This document shows positions 45,629-55,013 of a stretch of 64,000 nt of DNA, in pieces (the stretch's first letter is position 1; each line of letters opens with the position of its first letter). The stretch covers positions 2,930,001-2,994,000 of the forward strand of contig NZ_CP049241.1 of assembly GCF_011046245.1 (NCBI RefSeq), given 5' to 3'. The position numbers and the translations under genes were made by a program. The notes under the pieces were generated by a model. That model did no database searches and had not been told where the DNA came from. It saw nothing but the letters and a program-made list of their open reading frames with translations. Source of the DNA: Allorhizobium pseudoryzae. GTDB lineage: Bacteria; Pseudomonadota; Alphaproteobacteria; Rhizobiales; Rhizobiaceae.

Positions 45629-46094
45629 GCCCCATCCATGGCAGATTCGATGGTCTCCTGCCTAGCCAAATACAGGATTTATCTTCAAATCCGAAGCCCG
45701 TCCTTCGTCTGCTGCCTTCGGCGACGGGATGGCCGGAAGGTGTTGGAATTGCGGCGAAAATTTTGCCGCGAAGACGCTCGCCCCTGCCCTTTGGCCCGCT
45801 TCAAGCATACAAAATCTAGAATTTTTTATGGACTTTGGAACATTTCGACTATATCTAGATCAACACAGGCGTTGCTCCTTGCATCTTTGCCGGACGAGCG
45901 CTTTTGTGATCATTCCGCTGCCGGACCGAGCGCGTCCAAGCCCCGGCAGCTTATCAGCACCGACACTGCGGCGCATGCGCCGTGACACAAACCCCGATCG
46001 TGTTCTCCCGGTTGCCTCCTTGAGGCCGCCGGTGACGAACCTTTCGCAAGAATAGGAGCGTTCCCCTGCTGTTGAGCCGGGGGCTTGATTGCTT
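45629..46094. other. 466-bp intergenic region before the ABC transporter operon
   Basis: It contains a comparatively AT-rich central part (about 45805-45870). No convincing gene or canonical riboswitch was recognised. It probably carries the promoter of the transporter operon and that of the small leftward gene. Confidence 0.4.
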
Positions 46095-47327
46095 ATGGCT
46101 ATGACAACTGAAACAGACGGTGCGGCGAAAGCCGCAACGCCCAAGATCAGTCTGAAATCCGTCTTCAAAGTGTTTGGCGAGCGACCGGAAAAGGCGCTCG
46201 ACCTTTATAGAACCGGCAAGTCGAAGGCCGAGGTCCACGCCGAAACCGGCAATTCCATCGGCGTCGTCGATGCCAGCTTCGACATCTTTCCCGGCGAGAT
46301 CTTCGTCATCATGGGCCTCTCCGGCTCCGGCAAATCGACGCTGCTGCGCCTCCTCAACCGCCTGATCGAGCCGACCGACGGTTCCATCGAAATCGACGGC
46401 CAGGATATCACCCGCATGTCGCGCCAGGAGCTGATCGCCCTTCGCCGCCGCGATATCAGCATGGTCTTCCAGTCCTTTGCGCTTCTGCCCAACCGCACGG
46501 TGATCAACAACGCCGCGTTTGGCCTCGAAATCTCCGGCATGGGCGAAGAGGAGCGCAAAACCCGGGCGCTTGCCGCACTCGAGGCCGTGGGGCTTGCCGG
46601 TTATGCCGACAGCAAGCCTGACCAGCTTTCGGGCGGCATGAAGCAGCGCGTCGGCCTTGCCCGCGCTCTGGCAAGCGAACCCACCATCCTTCTGATGGAC
46701 GAGGCCTTTTCCGCACTCGACCCGCTGATCCGCACCGAGATGCAGGACGAACTGGTGCGCCTGCAGTCCGAACACAGCCGCACCATCGTGTTCGTCAGCC
46801 ACGATCTCGACGAGGCCATGCGGATCGGGGACCGGGTCTGCATCATGCAGGACGGCGCCGTCATCCAGGTGGGCACGCCGGACGAAATCGTCATGAACCC
46901 GGCCAATGATTACGTGCGCTCGTTCTTCCGCAACGTGGATGTTTCCCAGGTCTTCAAGGCGGGCGATGTGGCGCGCCAGACGCAGGTGACGATCATCGAA
47001 CGCCAGGGCGTTTCGGCGGCTGCGGCCCTGGAGCGCATGAAAAGCTACGATCGCGACTATGCGATCATCCTCGGTCGTGACCGCAGCTATCACGGCATTG
47101 TCAGCCGCACGTCGCTGATCGAAAAGCTGCGCGACAAGGACCCGGACCCGTACCGGGCCGCGTTCCTGACTGAGGTCGAGGCCATCCCGGCCGATGAACC
47201 GCTGTCGAACGTGCTGGGACGCGTCGCCTCCAGCCCCTGGCCGGTGCCGGTCGTCGATGCCCGCCGCCGTTATGTCGGCTCCATCAGCAAATCCGCCCTG
47301 CTTGAAACGCTCGATCGCGCCAGCTGA
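46095..47327 (+). CDS. Betaine/choline-type ABC transporter ATP-binding protein with CBS domains
   Basis: A 410-residue ProV/OpuAA-like ATPase: the N-terminal helical extension (SVFKVFGERPEKALDLYRTG), Walker [11 protein letters not shown]-loop VFQSFALLPN, signature LSGGMKQRVG and Walker B LLMDEAFSALD are followed by a C-terminal CBS pair (about 285-410). In osmolyte transporters the CBS pair senses ionic strength. The permease and binding-protein genes follow on the same strand. Confidence 0.9.
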   Translation: MAMTTETDGAAKAATPKISLKSVFKVFGERPEKALDLYRTGKSKAEVHAETGNSIGVVDASFDIFPGEIFVIMGLSGSGKSTLLRLLNRLIEPTDGSIEIDGQDITRMSRQELIALRRRDISMVFQSFALLPNRTVINNAAFGLEISGMGEEERKTRALAALEAVGLAGYADSKPDQLSGGMKQRVGLARALASEPTILLMDEAFSALDPLIRTEMQDELVRLQSEHSRTIVFVSHDLDEAMRIGDRVCIMQDGAVIQVGTPDEIVMNPANDYVRSFFRNVDVSQVFKAGDVARQTQVTIIERQGVSAAAALERMKSYDRDYAIILGRDRSYHGIVSRTSLIEKLRDKDPDPYRAAFLTEVEAIPADEPLSNVLGRVASSPWPVPVVDARRRYVGSISKSALLETLDRAS

Positions 47328-47351
47328 TAGCGACACGGAGAGGTGACTTCC

Positions 47352-48245
47352 ATGAACTTCGAAATCGGTGACGGTGTCGATGCCATCGTCAATTACATTC
47401 TCGACAACTTTTCCCCTGCCCTCGATGCGATCGCGGCCGCCATCGGCTTCGTCACGGGCGGCATCCTGGATCTTCTGACCGCGCTTCCGATGCTGCTCGG
47501 CATTGCGATCTTCGTCCTTTTGTCCTTGTGGCGGGTCGGGATCGGATTTGCCGTCTTTACCGGTGTGTCGCTGTGGCTTGTCCAGCATATGGGGCTGTGG
47601 ACGGCGACGATGGAGACGCTGTCGCTCGTCATCGCCTCGACGCTGATTGCGATGATCATCGGCCTGCCGCTCGGCATTGCCATGGCGCGCAAGGATACGG
47701 TCGCCGCCGGCGTCCGTCCGGTTCTCGACCTGATGCAGACCATGCCGGCCTTCGTCTACCTGATCCCGGCCGCCATGTTCTTCGGCCTTGGCGCCGTGCC
47801 CGGGACGATTGCCACCGTCATCTTCGCCATGCCGCCGGTGGTGCGCCTCACCAATCTCGGCATCCGCCAGGTGCACGGCGAATTCATCGAGGCCGGACAG
47901 GCGTTTGGCTGCACCGCTTCGCAGCTGCTGTTCAAGGTGCAGCTGCCGAATGCCCTGCCCTCCATCATGGCCGGCATCAACCAGACGATCATGCTGTCTC
48001 TGTCGATGGTGGTCATCGCCTCGATGATCGGCGCCGGCGGGATCGGCAACACGGTCCTCACCGGCATTCAGCGCCTGGATGTGGGCACCGGCTTTGAAGG
48101 CGGCCTCGCCGTCGTCATTCTCGCGGTCATCCTCGACCGCATCACCCAGAGTTTGGGCAAGGAACGCAGCGGACTGCGCTCGCTCTTTGCCTGGAAACCA
48201 GCGGAGACCAAGGTGGGCCAAGTGCGCACCGCGACCTCCGGCTGA
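47352..48245 (+). CDS. Betaine/choline-type ABC transporter permease
   Basis: A 297-residue ProW-like permease with about six to seven membrane helices and the EAA-type loop [27 protein letters not shown] lies eight bases before the ATG at 47352. It couples to the upstream ATPase. Confidence 0.9.
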   Translation: MNFEIGDGVDAIVNYILDNFSPALDAIAAAIGFVTGGILDLLTALPMLLGIAIFVLLSLWRVGIGFAVFTGVSLWLVQHMGLWTATMETLSLVIASTLIAMIIGLPLGIAMARKDTVAAGVRPVLDLMQTMPAFVYLIPAAMFFGLGAVPGTIATVIFAMPPVVRLTNLGIRQVHGEFIEAGQAFGCTASQLLFKVQLPNALPSIMAGINQTIMLSLSMVVIASMIGAGGIGNTVLTGIQRLDVGTGFEGGLAVVILAVILDRITQSLGKERSGLRSLFAWKPAETKVGQVRTATSG

Positions 48246-48299
48246 TCGAGGGCGGGGTGGACCCCGCCGAATGCGAACCTTTGAAGAAAAGGAGCAACC

Positions 48300-49181
48300 A
48301 TGTTCAAGTCAATCGCGTCGCTCGGCGCAACCATCGGCCTCGCGGCACTTCTCGCCAGCGGAACCGCCACTCTCGCCAACGCCCAGGACAAGCAGCCGGT
48401 TAAGATCGGCTGGGCTGCCTGGTCGGATGCCGAATTCGTGACGAAACTCGCCGCGAAGATCATCGAGGATGATCTCGGCCGCAAGGTCGATCTGGTGCAG
48501 ACCGATGTCGCGCCCCTCTATCAGGGTGTCAGCCGCGGCGACCTCGATTTCATGATGATGGCCTGGCTGCCGCAGACCCATGCCGACTACTACAAGCGCG
48601 TCGAAGACAAGGTCGAGACGCTCGGCACGGTCTATGATGGCGCAAAGCTCGGCTGGGTCGTGCCCACCTATATTCCGGAAAGCGAGATTTCCTCGATCGC
48701 CGACCTCAGCAAGCCTGAGGTCAAGGAGAAGCTCAAGAACACCGTGCAGGGTATCGATCCGGGCGCCGGCCTGACCCGCCTCTCGCAGGAAGCGCTGAAG
48801 ACCTATGAGCTTTCCGACTACAAGCTGCAGATCTCCAGCGAAGCCGGCATGCTGACCACCGTCGACCGTGCCTATCGCTCCGAGGACTGGTTCGTTGCCA
48901 CCTCCTGGAGCCCGCACTGGATGTTCGGCAAATACAAGCTGCGCTACATCGACGATCCGAAGAAGGCACTCGGCGACGCCGAACATGTCGATATCCTGGC
49001 CCGTAAAGGCTTCAAGGACGAGAACCCGAAGGTTGCCGGCTTCCTCTCCCGCATGAAGCTGCCGATCTCGGATCTGGAGCAGGCGATGTTCAACGCCCAG
49101 GAGACCTCCTACGACGAGGCCGTGGCGAAATACATCAAGGACCATCCGGACCAGATCAAGACCTGGGTCGGCGAAGACTAA
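48300..49181 (+). CDS. Betaine/choline-type substrate-binding protein
   Basis: A 293-residue periplasmic protein with a signal peptide (SLGATIGLAALLASGTATLA, cleaved near AQDKQ). It has the OpuAC/ProX fold with Trp residues suited to an aromatic cage for a quaternary amine (KIGWAAWSDAEF, DFMMMAWLPQTHADYY, FVATSWSPHWMFGKY). Glycine betaine, proline betaine or choline is the likely ligand; sequence alone cannot decide. Confidence 0.9.
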   Translation: MFKSIASLGATIGLAALLASGTATLANAQDKQPVKIGWAAWSDAEFVTKLAAKIIEDDLGRKVDLVQTDVAPLYQGVSRGDLDFMMMAWLPQTHADYYKRVEDKVETLGTVYDGAKLGWVVPTYIPESEISSIADLSKPEVKEKLKNTVQGIDPGAGLTRLSQEALKTYELSDYKLQISSEAGMLTTVDRAYRSEDWFVATSWSPHWMFGKYKLRYIDDPKKALGDAEHVDILARKGFKDENPKVAGFLSRMKLPISDLEQAMFNAQETSYDEAVAKYIKDHPDQIKTWVGED

Positions 49182-49190
49182 GACAGGCGC

Positions 49191-49223
49191 GACATGGCCG
49201 GTCGTTTCGCGACCGGCCATGTC
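49191..49223. terminator. Perfect 14-bp hairpin after the transporter operon
   Basis: gacatggccggtcg (49191-49204), a five-base loop, and cgaccggccatgtc (49210-49223). There is no T-run. It may terminate with help from Rho or stabilise the mRNA 3' end. Confidence 0.6.
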
Positions 49224-49266
49224 CACGATTTGCGGCTAGACTGGCCGGTCACATGGAGGGTTTCCC

Positions 49267-49596
49267 ATGGGGAACGACGAATTCGGCTGGTGCTTGGATG
49301 CCGAGGATACGCTGGGAGGGCGCCTGTCTTTGGCGCGCGAAGCGTGTGAGATGACGGTGGAACAGGTTGCCTTTGCCCTCAGCCTCGATCCGGATACGCT
49401 GCACTACTGGGAAAGTGATCGCGCCGCACCGAGTACGGACCGGCTCGTCGTGATTGCCGATGCGCTGAATGTCTCGGCATCCTGGCTGATGACGGGCTTC
49501 GGACATGGCCCGCACTGGGACGATCTGACGGACGTTCCGCGCCGCACGCTTGGCCGGTCCCCGAGGCATGGCCACCCGTCACAGAACCTTCCCTAA
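49267..49596 (+). CDS. XRE-family regulator
   Basis: A 109-residue protein with one Cro/C1 helix-turn-helix: LGGRLSLAREACEMTVEQVA, FALSLDPDTLHYWESDRAAP, STDRLVVIADALNVSASWLM. GGAGGG precedes the ATG at 49267. Its target is unknown; it lies just after the transporter operon, beyond the hairpin. Confidence 0.85.
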   Translation: MGNDEFGWCLDAEDTLGGRLSLAREACEMTVEQVAFALSLDPDTLHYWESDRAAPSTDRLVVIADALNVSASWLMTGFGHGPHWDDLTDVPRRTLGRSPRHGHPSQNLP

Positions 49597-49911
49597 CGCC
49601 GGAAAAGGGCCCGATATCCGCTCCCTGGCGACCGTTTGGCGCTGCTGAAAGATCGCATTTATCGAAAATCTTCAGCGTCCGCCATTGACGTTAGCGGATG
49701 TTCAGTCAATTTCTCTCCCGTTTTCGGTCGTCGCCCTGCCCCATTTTGCATCAACAAGGGAACGGCGGTGTGCCGAAACGGTTCGCCATCATGATGAGCG
49801 TCCGGTCAGACCCCTGACTGGAGGTGGAGGCGCAATCCAGCCAGACGCAAGCGACGTGCGGTAAGGCTGGTCGTGCAAGCCGGAATGACGACGGCGATTT
49901 GGGGGCATGAC
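49597..49911. other. 315-bp intergenic region
   Basis: No gene or structured element recognised. Confidence 0.35.
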
Positions 49912-50073
49912 ATGAACGACATGGAAAACCAGACGATGGACAGCCAGGACGCGGCACTCGCACTGTTCCTTGAGGACAATGATCCGGACAGACTGACGGA
50001 TATCCTGGTGGCCGCACTCGACGACGCGCTTCGTCTGCTGCAGGAAGATGCGGCCCGCGACACCCTTCACTGA
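49912..50073 (+). CDS. Small acidic protein, function unknown
   Basis: A 53-residue protein (MNDMENQTMDSQDAALALFL), highly acidic, ending in the helix [29 protein letters not shown] precedes the ATG at 49912. It is convergent with the histidine kinase gene and only ten bases from its end. Coding status is uncertain. Confidence 0.5.
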   Translation: MNDMENQTMDSQDAALALFLEDNDPDRLTDILVAALDDALRLLQEDAARDTLH

Positions 50074-50083
50074 AGGCAAGGGG

Positions 50084-51487
50084 TCAACGGCTGTCGGAGA
50101 GGTCCGGCCGCGGTAGAGCGACTGTTACCTTCAATCCCCTTCCGTTGTGGCCTTCTGACAACGCGACCGTTCCCTTGTGCAGGACGGCAATCTCTTCGAC
50201 AATCGGCAGACCGAGACCCGTCCCGCGACTGTCCTTGGCATCGGCACGGCGGAAACGGCGCATCACGTCGGCACGTTTGTCTGCGGGAATGCCGGGGCCG
50301 TCGTCCTCAACCTCGATCAGGACACCGGCGGTCTGATCCGGACGCACCCGCACGGTGACTTCCGAGCCCCGGCCGGCGTAAAGGATGGCGTTCGAGATCA
50401 GGTTCTTCAGCATCTCGCTGAGAAGCAGCGTCTCGCCGCGCACCAGCGCTTCGGCAGTCCCTTCATAGCCGAGATCGACGCCTGCTTCCGCTGCCGATGG
50501 GACGTGATCGGCGGTGATCTCCTGCGCCAGCCGCGCCATATCGAGTTCCTCCATGCCGCCCTGGGCATTGCGGGCGGCGGCATCAATGCGCGACATCATC
50601 AGAAGCTGGGCAAGCACGCGCTCTGCGTGGGCGACGGCCGCATCGGCCCTGTCGATCGCGGCCTGAATGTCCGCGGCCTCCCCTGCCCGCGCCGCCAGCG
50701 CCAGTTGCGTGCGCACGACCGCAAGCGGGGTGCGCAACTGATGGCTGGCATTGCCGGTGAAGTGGCGCAGTGCATCAAGCGACGATTGCAGCCGGAGCAT
50801 GAAGGAGTTGACGGTTTCCACCAGCCCTTCGACCTCGCTCGGCACGGTTTCGCCGATCGGCTGCAGATCGTCCGGACTGCGGCGCGCAATCGCAGTCCTC
50901 AGCCGGTAGAGCGGTCGCAGCGAAATCGATACGGCAATCCAGACGATGATCGCCGCACCGACGATCATCAAGCCTATTCGGGCTGCGGAATGCAGAAGGA
51001 TCGACTGGGCGAGTTGGCGCCGCGCAATCGTCGTTTCCGCCACCGTGACCGTGAAGGGGACGGACGAGACGCCGGTCGAGGCGGAGCGAGCGAGTGTCGC
51101 CACACGGATCGGCTCCCCCCGGAAGACGGCATCGTCAAAGGCCGTCGATTGTCCCTCGCCGCGCGGCAGGGTCGGCAGGGTCTGATACCCGGTGATGAAG
51201 GTTCCGGGCGGTCCATCGACCCGGTAGAAGACCCGGTCCTGTGCGGCGGAGGTGAGCATTTCCAGCGCCACATAGGGAATGTCGACTTCAAGAGTTCCGT
51301 CTTCGGCAACGACGACACGTTCGGCAATCGCCAGCGCCGAGCCGGCGAGCACCCGGTCGGAGACGCCGTCTGCGGTCTGCTGTGCCTCGCGCCAGGTATC
51401 GGCGAGCGCTGCAAGCCCAAGCGCCGCCGTCGCAGCCAGAAGCCAGGCGAGCAGCCGTCCGCGCAGCGAGCGGGTGATTGTCCTCAT
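50084..51487 (-). CDS. Sensor histidine kinase, TctE/QseC type
   Basis: A 467-residue kinase: an N-terminal membrane helix (LLAWLLAATAALGLAAL), a periplasmic sensor domain of about 130 residues of the 2CSK_N type, a second membrane helix (IGLMIVGAAIIVWIAVSISL), HAMP, the phospho-acceptor His in NASHQLRTPLAVV, and ATPase boxes (LISNAILYAG, VEDDGPGIP, GTGLGLPIV). It overlaps the response regulator gene by 4 bp. Its closeness to tctCBA suggests that it controls tricarboxylate uptake. Confidence 0.92.
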   Translation of the reverse strand: MRTITRSLRGRLLAWLLAATAALGLAALADTWREAQQTADGVSDRVLAGSALAIAERVVVAEDGTLEVDIPYVALEMLTSAAQDRVFYRVDGPPGTFITGYQTLPTLPRGEGQSTAFDDAVFRGEPIRVATLARSASTGVSSVPFTVTVAETTIARRQLAQSILLHSAARIGLMIVGAAIIVWIAVSISLRPLYRLRTAIARRSPDDLQPIGETVPSEVEGLVETVNSFMLRLQSSLDALRHFTGNASHQLRTPLAVVRTQLALAARAGEAADIQAAIDRADAAVAHAERVLAQLLMMSRIDAAARNAQGGMEELDMARLAQEITADHVPSAAEAGVDLGYEGTAEALVRGETLLLSEMLKNLISNAILYAGRGSEVTVRVRPDQTAGVLIEVEDDGPGIPADKRADVMRRFRRADAKDSRGTGLGLPIVEEIAVLHKGTVALSEGHNGRGLKVTVALPRPDLSDSR

Positions 51488-52161
51488 CCCTCGCCTGCCT
51501 GAAGATCGAGGTAATAACCGATGCCGCGCGCGGTGCGGATCGTCAATCCATGGCTCTGCAGCCGTTTTCTCAGCCGGCTGACATACTGTTCGATCGCGTT
51601 GGCGGAGAGATCGTCGTCGAACCCCGTCAACGAATCGATGATCGTCTCCTTGGACACCACCTTTCCGGCCCTGAGGAACAGAAGTTCGAGAAGTCCGAGT
51701 TCGCGGGCGGGGATATCGATCGGGCGGTTGGCTGCCGTGAAGGTGCGCGAGGTGAGGTCGAAGGTCAGGCCGCCAAACTCCACACGCGAGGTTCTGAGGC
51801 CCGCCTGGCGGCGCAGGAGAACCCGGATGCGGGCTTCGAGTTCGGAGATCTCGAAGGGTTTGGTCAGATAGTCGTCCGCGCCAAGGTCCAGTCCCCTCAC
51901 CCGCTCTTCCGGCGCGCCGCGAGCCGTCAGGATCATCACCGCCGCCTGGTTCTGCCGGGCGCGGATCGAGCGCAGCACGTCGAGCCCGTCCATTTCCGGC
52001 AGGTTGAGATCGAGGATGATCAGGTCGAAATTCTGGGCGGTGGCCGCGGCTTCCGCCGAAAGGCCATCCGAGACGATATCCACGGCATAGCCGCTCCCGC
52101 GCAAGATGGCGGACAGCCCGTCCGCCAGGGTGTCGTTGTCCTCGACCAACAGAATGCGCAA
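51484..52161 (-). CDS. Response regulator, TctD/OmpR type
   Basis: A 225-residue regulator: a receiver domain with the acidic pair ED (LLVEDND), phospho-acceptor Asp in LIILDLNLPEMDGL and Lys in YLTKPFE, then a winged-helix DNA-binding domain (ELGLLELLFLRAGKVVSKET, VSRLRKRLQSHGLTIRTARG). It starts at TTG 52161 with GGAGAG six bases upstream. It is divergent from the binding-protein gene at 52292, with 130 bp between them. Confidence 0.92.
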   Translation of the reverse strand: MRILLVEDNDTLADGLSAILRGSGYAVDIVSDGLSAEAAATAQNFDLIILDLNLPEMDGLDVLRSIRARQNQAAVMILTARGAPEERVRGLDLGADDYLTKPFEISELEARIRVLLRRQAGLRTSRVEFGGLTFDLTSRTFTAANRPIDIPARELGLLELLFLRAGKVVSKETIIDSLTGFDDDLSANAIEQYVSRLRKRLQSHGLTIRTARGIGYYLDLQAGEG

Positions 52162-52291
52162 GAAAGTCTCTCCCCGTTTGTCGCGGAAGATACTGGGGAA
52201 AGCGCAGGCTGTCATCCGCGTTGATTTGGCGATGTTTTCCAGGCTTGGCGGGTGGCTTGTGCGCCCTTCTGCCATCGGGCATCATGGCACC

Positions 52292-53362
52292 ATGAAACTT
52301 CCCCTCCTCACCGCCCTGTTCCTTCTCGGCCTTGCGCCGTTCGTGCGGGCGGATGTGACCGTCTACCCCGCTTCATCGGGCCGGGCGGATGCAAGCGAAC
52401 TCGTCGTGTATTCCTCGCTCGACGATCCTCTGGCGCGGCCGATGATCAAGGCGTTCCAGACGGCCAATCCGGATGTCGCCGTGCGTTACGAGGACATGCT
52501 GACGGGTGAAATCTTCGACCGCGTGGTGGCCGAGACCGACAAGGGGGACGCGACGGCGGATTTTGCCTTCTCCTCCGCGATGGACCTGCAGGTGAAGCTC
52601 GTCAATGACGGCTATGCGCAGGTGAGCCGTCTGCCGATGAGCGGGCGCTGGCCGGCCTGGGCCAACTGGCGCGACACCGCCTATGCGCTCACCTTCGAGC
52701 CCGCCGTCTTCGTCTACCACAAGCCAAGTTTTGCCGAGGAGGCGCCGCCCTCCACGCGGGCCGAGTTCATCGATTACCTGTCGCGCAAGGGCGAAGCCGT
52801 CTTTGGCCGGATCGGCACCTATGACATCGAGCGATCCGGCGTCGGCTTCCTCTTCATGTCGCGCGACCAGGAACAGTTCGACGATATCTGGTCGGTGGTG
52901 AGGGCCATGGGCGCGGCCGGCGTCAAGCTCTATTCCACCAGCCAGGCGATCCTGGAACGGGTGGCGGATGGCCGTTTCGTGCTCGGCTACAACATTCTCG
53001 GCTCCTACGCCGCCGACTGGGCGTCCAGTCATCCGGATGTCGGGATCGTGCTGCCGAAGGATTATACGGTCGTCATGTCGCGAATCGGCCTTGTGCCGCA
53101 GGCTGCACGCTCGGCAGAACTTGGTCGCCGGTTTCTCGCCTTCTTCATGTCGCGGGAGGGGCAGACGATCCTGACGCAGGAACTGCAGATTCCGGCCGTC
53201 AATCCGGACGTCGCGCAGGGTAATACGGCGACCGCCATGCGTGAATTGCTCGGAGGCCAGTTGAAACCGGTGCCGGTGAGCCCGGGCCTGATGGTCTATC
53301 TGGACCAGGTCAAACGCGCGCGCCTCATCCAAAAATGGAACGATGCCCTGCGGCTCCAGTAG
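52292..53362 (+). CDS. Periplasmic ABC-type substrate-binding protein (Fe3+-type fold)
   Basis: A 356-residue secreted protein: a signal peptide (MKLPLLTALFLLGLAPFVRA) and a type II binding-protein fold of the AfuA/FbpA class (ELVVYSSLDDPLARPMIKAF, DFAFSSAMDLQVKLVNDGYA, GYNILGSYAADWASSHPDVG). No permease or ATPase gene lies nearby. The divergent position next to the TctDE-like pair suggests that it may deliver the ligand signal to the sensor kinase rather than feed a transporter. Confidence 0.85.
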   Translation: MKLPLLTALFLLGLAPFVRADVTVYPASSGRADASELVVYSSLDDPLARPMIKAFQTANPDVAVRYEDMLTGEIFDRVVAETDKGDATADFAFSSAMDLQVKLVNDGYAQVSRLPMSGRWPAWANWRDTAYALTFEPAVFVYHKPSFAEEAPPSTRAEFIDYLSRKGEAVFGRIGTYDIERSGVGFLFMSRDQEQFDDIWSVVRAMGAAGVKLYSTSQAILERVADGRFVLGYNILGSYAADWASSHPDVGIVLPKDYTVVMSRIGLVPQAARSAELGRRFLAFFMSREGQTILTQELQIPAVNPDVAQGNTATAMRELLGGQLKPVPVSPGLMVYLDQVKRARLIQKWNDALRLQ

Positions 53363-53570
53363 ATTTTGGGGTTTCGGCAGGATTGCGCACTGCACTCGTC
53401 AGGTAAATGACAGCATAATGTGATGGCTTTGTGGCATTCGGGCTTGAGGAGGCTTGCCCGGACAGTGTGGGAGGGGGCACGGCAGGATCTTTGATGATCC
53501 ACCGCTCAGTCTCGTCCTCCCGACTGAGTGATGAATAACGCGTCAAACGACGCCTATGGAGGACCAACCC

Positions 53571-54515
53571 TTGAAACATTTCATTCTCGCATCGATCGTC
53601 GCCGGCGCCATGGCCCTTCCGGCCGCCGCAGCCGATTACACCATCATGGCTCCCGCAGCCCCCGGCGGCGGATGGGACCAGACCGCCCGTTCGCTGCAGG
53701 CGGCCATGCAGCAGGAAGGCATTTCCAAGAACGTCCAGGTCATCAACGTTCCGGGCGCCGGCGGCACCATCGGCCTTGCCCAGTTCGCCAGCCAGCAGAA
53801 GGGCAATGCGAATGCCCTGATCGTCGGCGGTTACGTCATGGTCGGCGCGATCCTCACCAACAAGGCGCCCGTCACCCTGAAGGACGTCACCCCGATCGCC
53901 CGCCTCACCGGTGAAGACGAAGCCATCGTCGTTCCCGCCTCGTCGCCGCTGAAGTCGGTCGATGATCTGGTCGCCGCCCTCAAGAAGGATCCGGGTTCGG
54001 TGTCCTGGGGTGGCGGTTCGGCCGGCGGCGTCGATCACATCGCAGCTGGCCTGATTGCCAAGGCAGCCGGCGTCGACCCGACCAAGATCAACTACATCGC
54101 ATTCTCCGGCGGCGGCGAAGCGCTGGCGGCCATTCTCGGCTCGCAGGTGACGGTCGGCATTTCGGGCTATGGCGAATTCGAAGGTCAGGTGAAGGCCGGC
54201 ACGCTCCGCCTTCTCGCCACGACCGGCGAAAAGCGCCTCGCCGGCGTCGATGCACCGACGCTGAAGGAAGCTGGCCTCGATGTGGCCGTGCAGAACTGGC
54301 GCATGGTGGCAGCCGCCCCCGGCCTGACGCCTGAGCAGAAGGCTGCCGTCACCGCCGACATCAAGAAGCTCGCCACGTCGAAGACCTGGCAGGAAACGCT
54401 GAAGACCAAGGGCTGGGTTGACACCTATCTCGATGGCGACGCGTTCAGCCAGCAGTTGGCGAAGGACATTTCTGCGACTGAAACCGTCCTGAAGGACATC
54501 GGACTGGTCAAATGA
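53571..54515 (+). CDS. tctC: Tripartite tricarboxylate transporter, binding protein
   Basis: A 314-residue secreted solute receptor: signal peptide ([21 protein letters not shown]), then family motifs [35 protein letters not shown] and [20 protein letters not shown]. The TTG at 53571 is preferred because GGAGG lies eight bases upstream and the signal peptide then starts cleanly; the ATG at 53556 contains that GGAGG. It overlaps tctB by 4 bp. Confidence 0.92.
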   Translation: MKHFILASIVAGAMALPAAAADYTIMAPAAPGGGWDQTARSLQAAMQQEGISKNVQVINVPGAGGTIGLAQFASQQKGNANALIVGGYVMVGAILTNKAPVTLKDVTPIARLTGEDEAIVVPASSPLKSVDDLVAALKKDPGSVSWGGGSAGGVDHIAAGLIAKAAGVDPTKINYIAFSGGGEALAAILGSQVTVGISGYGEFEGQVKAGTLRLLATTGEKRLAGVDAPTLKEAGLDVAVQNWRMVAAAPGLTPEQKAAVTADIKKLATSKTWQETLKTKGWVDTYLDGDAFSQQLAKDISATETVLKDIGLVK

Positions 54516-55003
54516 ACCAAGAACCCGTGAAACAGGCAGAGGAGCGCCGCCCCGACTGGGCGGCGCTTGTCATCGCCGCCGTTCTCGTTGCCATCGCCGC
54601 CGTCATCTTTGCCGATGCCTCGCGCCTCCGGGAAGTGATGGGCTATTCGCCGGTCGGACCGGCGACCGTTCCGATGGTCATCGCCTTCATCCTGGTTCTC
54701 CTTGCCGTCTGGACCGTCTTTGCCGCCTTCCGGAACGATTTCCCGGAGCGGGAGAAGCAGGAGATCTCGCCGGTCGCCTGGATTGTCGGCGGGCTTGCCG
54801 CGCAGATGCTGCTTCTCAATACGGCCGGCTTCTCCATTGCCACCGGCGTCTTGTTTGCCGCCACGGCCGCCGGTTTCGGCAAGCGCCGCGTCTGGATTTC
54901 GCTGCCACTCGGCATCGTCCTCTGTCTGATTGTCTGGCTGATCTTCGCCGGTCTTCTCCAGCTCTCCCTGCCCGCCGGGCCGCTTGAGCGCCTCTTCCAG
55001 TGA
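54512..55003 (+). CDS. tctB: Tripartite tricarboxylate transporter, small membrane subunit
   Basis: A 163-residue protein with four membrane helices (LVIAAVLVAIAAVIFADASR, VPMVIAFILVLLAVWTVFAA, WIVGGLAAQMLLLNTAGFSI, LGIVLCLIVWLIFAGLLQLS). TctB proteins are poorly conserved; the position between tctC and tctA makes the call. Confidence 0.88.
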   Translation: MNQEPVKQAEERRPDWAALVIAAVLVAIAAVIFADASRLREVMGYSPVGPATVPMVIAFILVLLAVWTVFAAFRNDFPEREKQEISPVAWIVGGLAAQMLLLNTAGFSIATGVLFAATAAGFGKRRVWISLPLGIVLCLIVWLIFAGLLQLSLPAGPLERLFQ

Positions 55004-55013
55004 AGGATGAGCG

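Noticed and set aside
45729..46055. Plus-strand frame upstream of the ABC transporter operon
   Set aside because: No ribosome site, mixed composition, not conserved-looking; treated as intergenic.
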